Below the pieces are notes generated by a model. The model was not told the DNA's origin and ran no database searches. It saw nothing but the letters and a program-made list of their open reading frames with translations. From Hyphomonas pacifica (GTDB taxonomy: Bacteria; Pseudomonadota; Alphaproteobacteria; Caulobacterales; Hyphomonadaceae): a stretch of DNA of 33,847 bases. The stretch lies in NCBI RefSeq assembly GCF_000682675.1, contig NZ_AWFA01000028.1, positions 1 through 33,847 of the forward strand. Reading direction: 5' to 3'. This document shows positions 31,159 to 33,847 of this stretch, in pieces (the first letter of the stretch is position 1; every line of letters starts with the position of its first letter). Made by a program: the position numbers and the translations under genes.

Positions 31159-31199
31159 GCAGTCTTGGCCTTTTCTCTCCCGGCCAAGGCCAAGACTGC
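31159..31199. promoter_or_regulatory. 12-base perfect inverted repeat before the LysR gene
   Basis: GCAGTCTTGGCC (31159-31170) and GGCCAAGACTGC (31188-31199) are perfect inverted copies 17 bases apart, 47 bases after the permease stop and 27 bases before the LysR start. No T-run follows on either strand, so it is not a typical terminator. It may be an operator or leader hairpin, or a scar of the cargo insertion. Confidence 0.45.
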
Positions 31200-31225
31200 C
31201 GCCGGATGACAGGGGGCAGTTAGCG

Positions 31226-32233
31226 ATGCGACGGAGACGGCGTTTGACGCTGACTTTAGATAGTCGATCGGGTATGCCTTCCCGGCTGGGATCACGCATT
31301 CCCCTTGTGTCGCTCATCCACACACTCGCCGTTGCCGAATATCTGAACTTCCGTCACGCTGCTAACGCGCTGGGTGTCAGCGTTTCGACTGTCAGCACCC
31401 GTGTGAAAACCTTAGAGGAAGACCTAGGCATCCTTCTGTTCGAGCGTCACGCACGCGGCGTCCGGCTAACCGATGCAGGTCATCGCTTTATCGAGCAAGT
31501 ATCAGCGGGCGTCGATCAACTCGACCATGCGGTGAAGACCGCCGGCTTGGCCGCCTCGGGCGAGTGCGGTCGCCTGCGTCTCGGCATCCACGCCCTTATC
31601 CCGCGCAGCTTCCTCGCGGAACTCATCGCACAATATCGGGAGACCCATCCGGGCATCGCAGTCGAGATCACCGAAAGCACGGCCCGCGATGCGGTGATCC
31701 AGCTTCGCTCCGACCTTCTGGACCTGGCGTTCGTCGCCGGCCCGGCCGAGTTGCCCGATTTCCATTCCCGGCGCATTTGGACCGAGCCGCTGGTGGCGGT
31801 GCTGCCGGAACGGCATCCGCTCGCTGGGCAGTCGACCGTCACATGGCCTGATCTGGCGGGAGAGACCTTTCTCGTGCGCTATGACAGCACCGGCCCGCAG
31901 GTCCACGACCATATCATCCTGCGCCTCGCCGGGCGCTTGCCGCCGCCCTCGATTCAGCGCTTCGGTGTGGGGCGCGGCACGCTGCTGTCCATGGTCGAGC
32001 AGGGTTTCGGCATCACCATCGTCGGGGCCGCCACCGCGTTGCTGCCGACGACCGGCCTCGTCTTCCTGCCGTTCGCCGACGAGCCGGAGCCGGTTTCGTT
32101 CTCGGCCATCTGGTCGCCGTTCAACCAAAGCCCGGCCATCCGCAACATGCTGGTCCTCGCGGGCAAGCTGGGACGCATCTGCGATTCGGCTCCGGGTGGC
32201 ATCCAGAATGAGCCGCGCGAGCGCCCGCAATGA
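31226..32233 (+). CDS. LysR-family regulator of the ICE transfer region
   Basis: The 335-residue product has an N-terminal winged HTH (LAVAEYLNFRHAANALGVSV, STVSTRVKTLEEDLGILLFE, about 33-80) and a C-terminal LysR substrate domain with IRSFLAEL-like and GPAELPDFHSRRIWTEPLVA segments. The start is taken at 31226, but an ATG at 31274 would fit the usual LysR length better. The gene is followed by traG, and in related ICEs a LysR gene lies between the relaxase and traG genes. The ligand and targets are unknown. The upstream inverted repeat could be its own binding site. Confidence 0.88.
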   Translation: MRRRRRLTLTLDSRSGMPSRLGSRIPLVSLIHTLAVAEYLNFRHAANALGVSVSTVSTRVKTLEEDLGILLFERHARGVRLTDAGHRFIEQVSAGVDQLDHAVKTAGLAASGECGRLRLGIHALIPRSFLAELIAQYRETHPGIAVEITESTARDAVIQLRSDLLDLAFVAGPAELPDFHSRRIWTEPLVAVLPERHPLAGQSTVTWPDLAGETFLVRYDSTGPQVHDHIILRLAGRLPPPSIQRFGVGRGTLLSMVEQGFGITIVGAATALLPTTGLVFLPFADEPEPVSFSAIWSPFNQSPAIRNMLVLAGKLGRICDSAPGGIQNEPRERPQ

Positions 32234-32356
32234 CGTGACCCGTCCTATTTGCCGCCGATAGTATCCGGCAGCCCTCCCGTATCCGTTTTCCTGTTGCCTG
32301 TAGTGGATTTGCCTATTCTCTGATCGGCTCCGTCTCTTTGTCCGACTGGAGCCCGT

Positions 32357-33847
32357 ATGCGCGGAGGCCGAATCCTTTGGGGTCAGATTGCTATCGTCTT
32401 CACCATCGTTCTGGTGATGACCTGGGCGGCGACGCAATGGGTCGCCTTTCGCCTCGGCTTCCAGCCGCAGCTTGGAGCACCGTGGTTCGAGCTGGCGGGT
32501 CTGCCGGTCTATTACCCGCCAGCCTTCTTCTGGTGGTGGTTTTCCTTCGACGCCTATGCGCCCGCGATCTTCGTCGAAGGTGCGATCATCGCCGCGTCCG
32601 GCGGCTTCATTGCCATCGCCGCCGCCATCTTTATGTCGATCATCCGCGCGCGGGAGGCGAAGAACGTCGCCACCTACGGATCAGCGCGATGGGCGGAGGA
32701 CAAGGAAATCCGCGCGGCCGGATTGCTCGGCCCCGATGGCGTCCTGCTCGGCCGCTACGAACGCGACTATCTGCGCCACGACGGTCCCGAGCATGTCCTT
32801 TGCTTCGCCCCGACGCGCAGCGGCAAGGGCGTCGGCCTCGTGGTGCCCACGCTCCTGACCTGGCCGGGAAGCTGCATCGTCCACGACATAAAGGGGGAGA
32901 ACTGGACGCTGACAGCCGGCTTTCGCGCAAAGCACGGCCGCGTCCTGCTGTTCGATCCGACCAACGCGAAGTCGTCGGCCTACAATCCGTTGCTGGAGGT
33001 GCGACAGGGCGAGTGGGAAGTCAGGGACGTGCAGAATATCGCGGATATTCTGGTCGATCCCGAAGGCAGCCTCGACAAAAGAAACCATTGGGAAAAGACC
33101 TCCCATTCCCTGCTTGTCGGCGCGATCCTGCATGTTCTCTATGCCGAGAAGGACAAGACGTTGGCGGGCGTCGCCAGCTTCCTGTCCGATCCGCGCCGCC
33201 CGGTCGAGGCGACCTTGCGCGCGATGATGGACACGCCGCATCTTGGGCCGAGCGGCGTTCATCCCGTCATCGCATCGTCGGCGCGGGAGCTGTTGAACAA
33301 ATCCGAGAACGAACGGTCGGGCGTGCTCTCCACCGCCATGTCGTTTCTCGGCCTCTACCGCGATCCCGTGGTGGCGCGTGTGACGGCGCGCTGCGACTGG
33401 CGCATTGCCGATCTGGTCGAAAGCAAGGAGCCGGTCAGCCTCTACCTCGTTGTGCCGCCATCCGACATCAACCGCACCAAACCGCTCATCCGCCTGATCC
33501 TCAACCAGATCGGCCGCCGGCTGACCGAGGACTTGAACACCTCCGGCAAGCGCCACCGCCTGCTGTTGATGCTGGACGAGTTTCCGGCGCTCGGCCGGCT
33601 CGACTTCTTTGAGAGCGCCCTGGCGTTCATGGCCGGCTACGGCCTCAAATCCTTCCTGATCGCGCAGAGCCTCAACCAGATCGAGCGCGCCTACGGCCAG
33701 AACAATTCGATCCTCGACAACTGCCATGTCCGCGTCAGCTTCGCCACCAATGACGAACGGACGGCCAAGCGGGTGAGCGACGCTCTCGGCACCGCGACCG
33801 AGTTGCGCGATTCCACCAACTATGCCGGCCATCGCCTCGCGCCCTGG
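32357..33847 (+). CDS. traG: TraG/VirD4 coupling protein, C-terminus beyond window
   Basis: ATG 32357 opens a frame of 497 codons that reaches the window end. Two N-terminal membrane helices (about 8-32 and 70-96) precede the soluble ATPase domain. This has YGSARWAEDKEIRAAGLLG, Walker A APTRSGKGVG (151-160), DIKGENW and Walker B LLLMLDEFPALG (402-413, Asp407-Glu408). Full-length members have about 650 residues, so roughly a quarter is missing. TraG docks the relaxase-DNA complex at the conjugation channel. The mating-pair trb genes probably follow beyond the edge. A 123-base gap separates it from the LysR gene. Confidence 0.93.
   Translation, partial: MRGGRILWGQIAIVFTIVLVMTWAATQWVAFRLGFQPQLGAPWFELAGLPVYYPPAFFWWWFSFDAYAPAIFVEGAIIAASGGFIAIAAAIFMSIIRAREAKNVATYGSARWAEDKEIRAAGLLGPDGVLLGRYERDYLRHDGPEHVLCFAPTRSGKGVGLVVPTLLTWPGSCIVHDIKGENWTLTAGFRAKHGRVLLFDPTNAKSSAYNPLLEVRQGEWEVRDVQNIADILVDPEGSLDKRNHWEKTSHSLLVGAILHVLYAEKDKTLAGVASFLSDPRRPVEATLRAMMDTPHLGPSGVHPVIASSARELLNKSENERSGVLSTAMSFLGLYRDPVVARVTARCDWRIADLVESKEPVSLYLVVPPSDINRTKPLIRLILNQIGRRLTEDLNTSGKRHRLLLMLDEFPALGRLDFFESALAFMAGYGLKSFLIAQSLNQIERAYGQNNSILDNCHVRVSFATNDERTAKRVSDALGTATELRDSTNYAGHRLAPW

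Noticed and set aside
32338-33612. A 424-codon plus-strand frame over traG
   Set aside because: It lies in a different frame from the clearly recognisable TraG motifs and is Arg-rich, as shadows in GC-rich DNA usually are.

Overview
The window is a stretch of a high-GC alphaproteobacterial genome (rhizobial or sphingomonad-like). Most of it is the regulatory, maintenance and DNA-transfer core of an integrative and conjugative element (ICE) of the ICEMlSym(R7A) type, interrupted by cargo genes. Identification rests on protein families and gene order read from the sequence; no database search was possible.

Left edge (1-2190): the 3'-truncated end of an aspartate dehydrogenase gene (nadX, minus strand), a decayed IS6-family transposase with two in-frame nonsense codons and a lost start, and about 490 bases without a recognisable gene. 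Defence island (2191-9718): a SIR2-like NADase and a HerA-type ATPase in one operon, followed by a KTSC-domain protein. Facing it is an Mre11-like nuclease/Rad50-like ATPase pair preceded by a Phd/YefM-type antitoxin gene. ICE accessory block (9848-17697): a ParB-like protein and a DUF932 protein, each preceded by a copy of the same ~285-base leader carrying a 30-base near-perfect palindrome, plus a small membrane protein and a DUF736 protein. Inserted between them are an unknown two-gene unit and a DUF1778/GNAT toxin-antitoxin pair.

Transfer-control block (17960-20892): a DUF6499-DUF2285 gene whose two halves lie in different frames, joined at a UUU-C site exactly as expected for the programmed +1 frameshift of FseA. 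It is followed by an unknown two-gene membrane operon, a QseM-like DUF2285 antiactivator gene, a dense set of inverted repeats that may form a pseudoknotted RNA, and an excisionase-like gene (rdfS). By analogy with ICEMlSym(R7A), FseA would activate rdfS and QseM would restrain it. Replication and transfer operon (20620-27615): rdfS, repA (with iteron-like repeats and a DnaA-box-like site inside its 3' end), parA, an RHH partition protein, DUF2840, traF, DUF736, a lytic transglycosylase and the relaxase rlxS, mostly with 4-base overlaps. A possible oriT lies just before rlxS.

Arsenic cargo (about 27888-31112): a broken CDF metal transporter fragment, arsO, arsR and an arsP-like permease, lying between rlxS and the next ICE genes. 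The window ends with a LysR regulator and the first 497 codons of the coupling protein gene traG.
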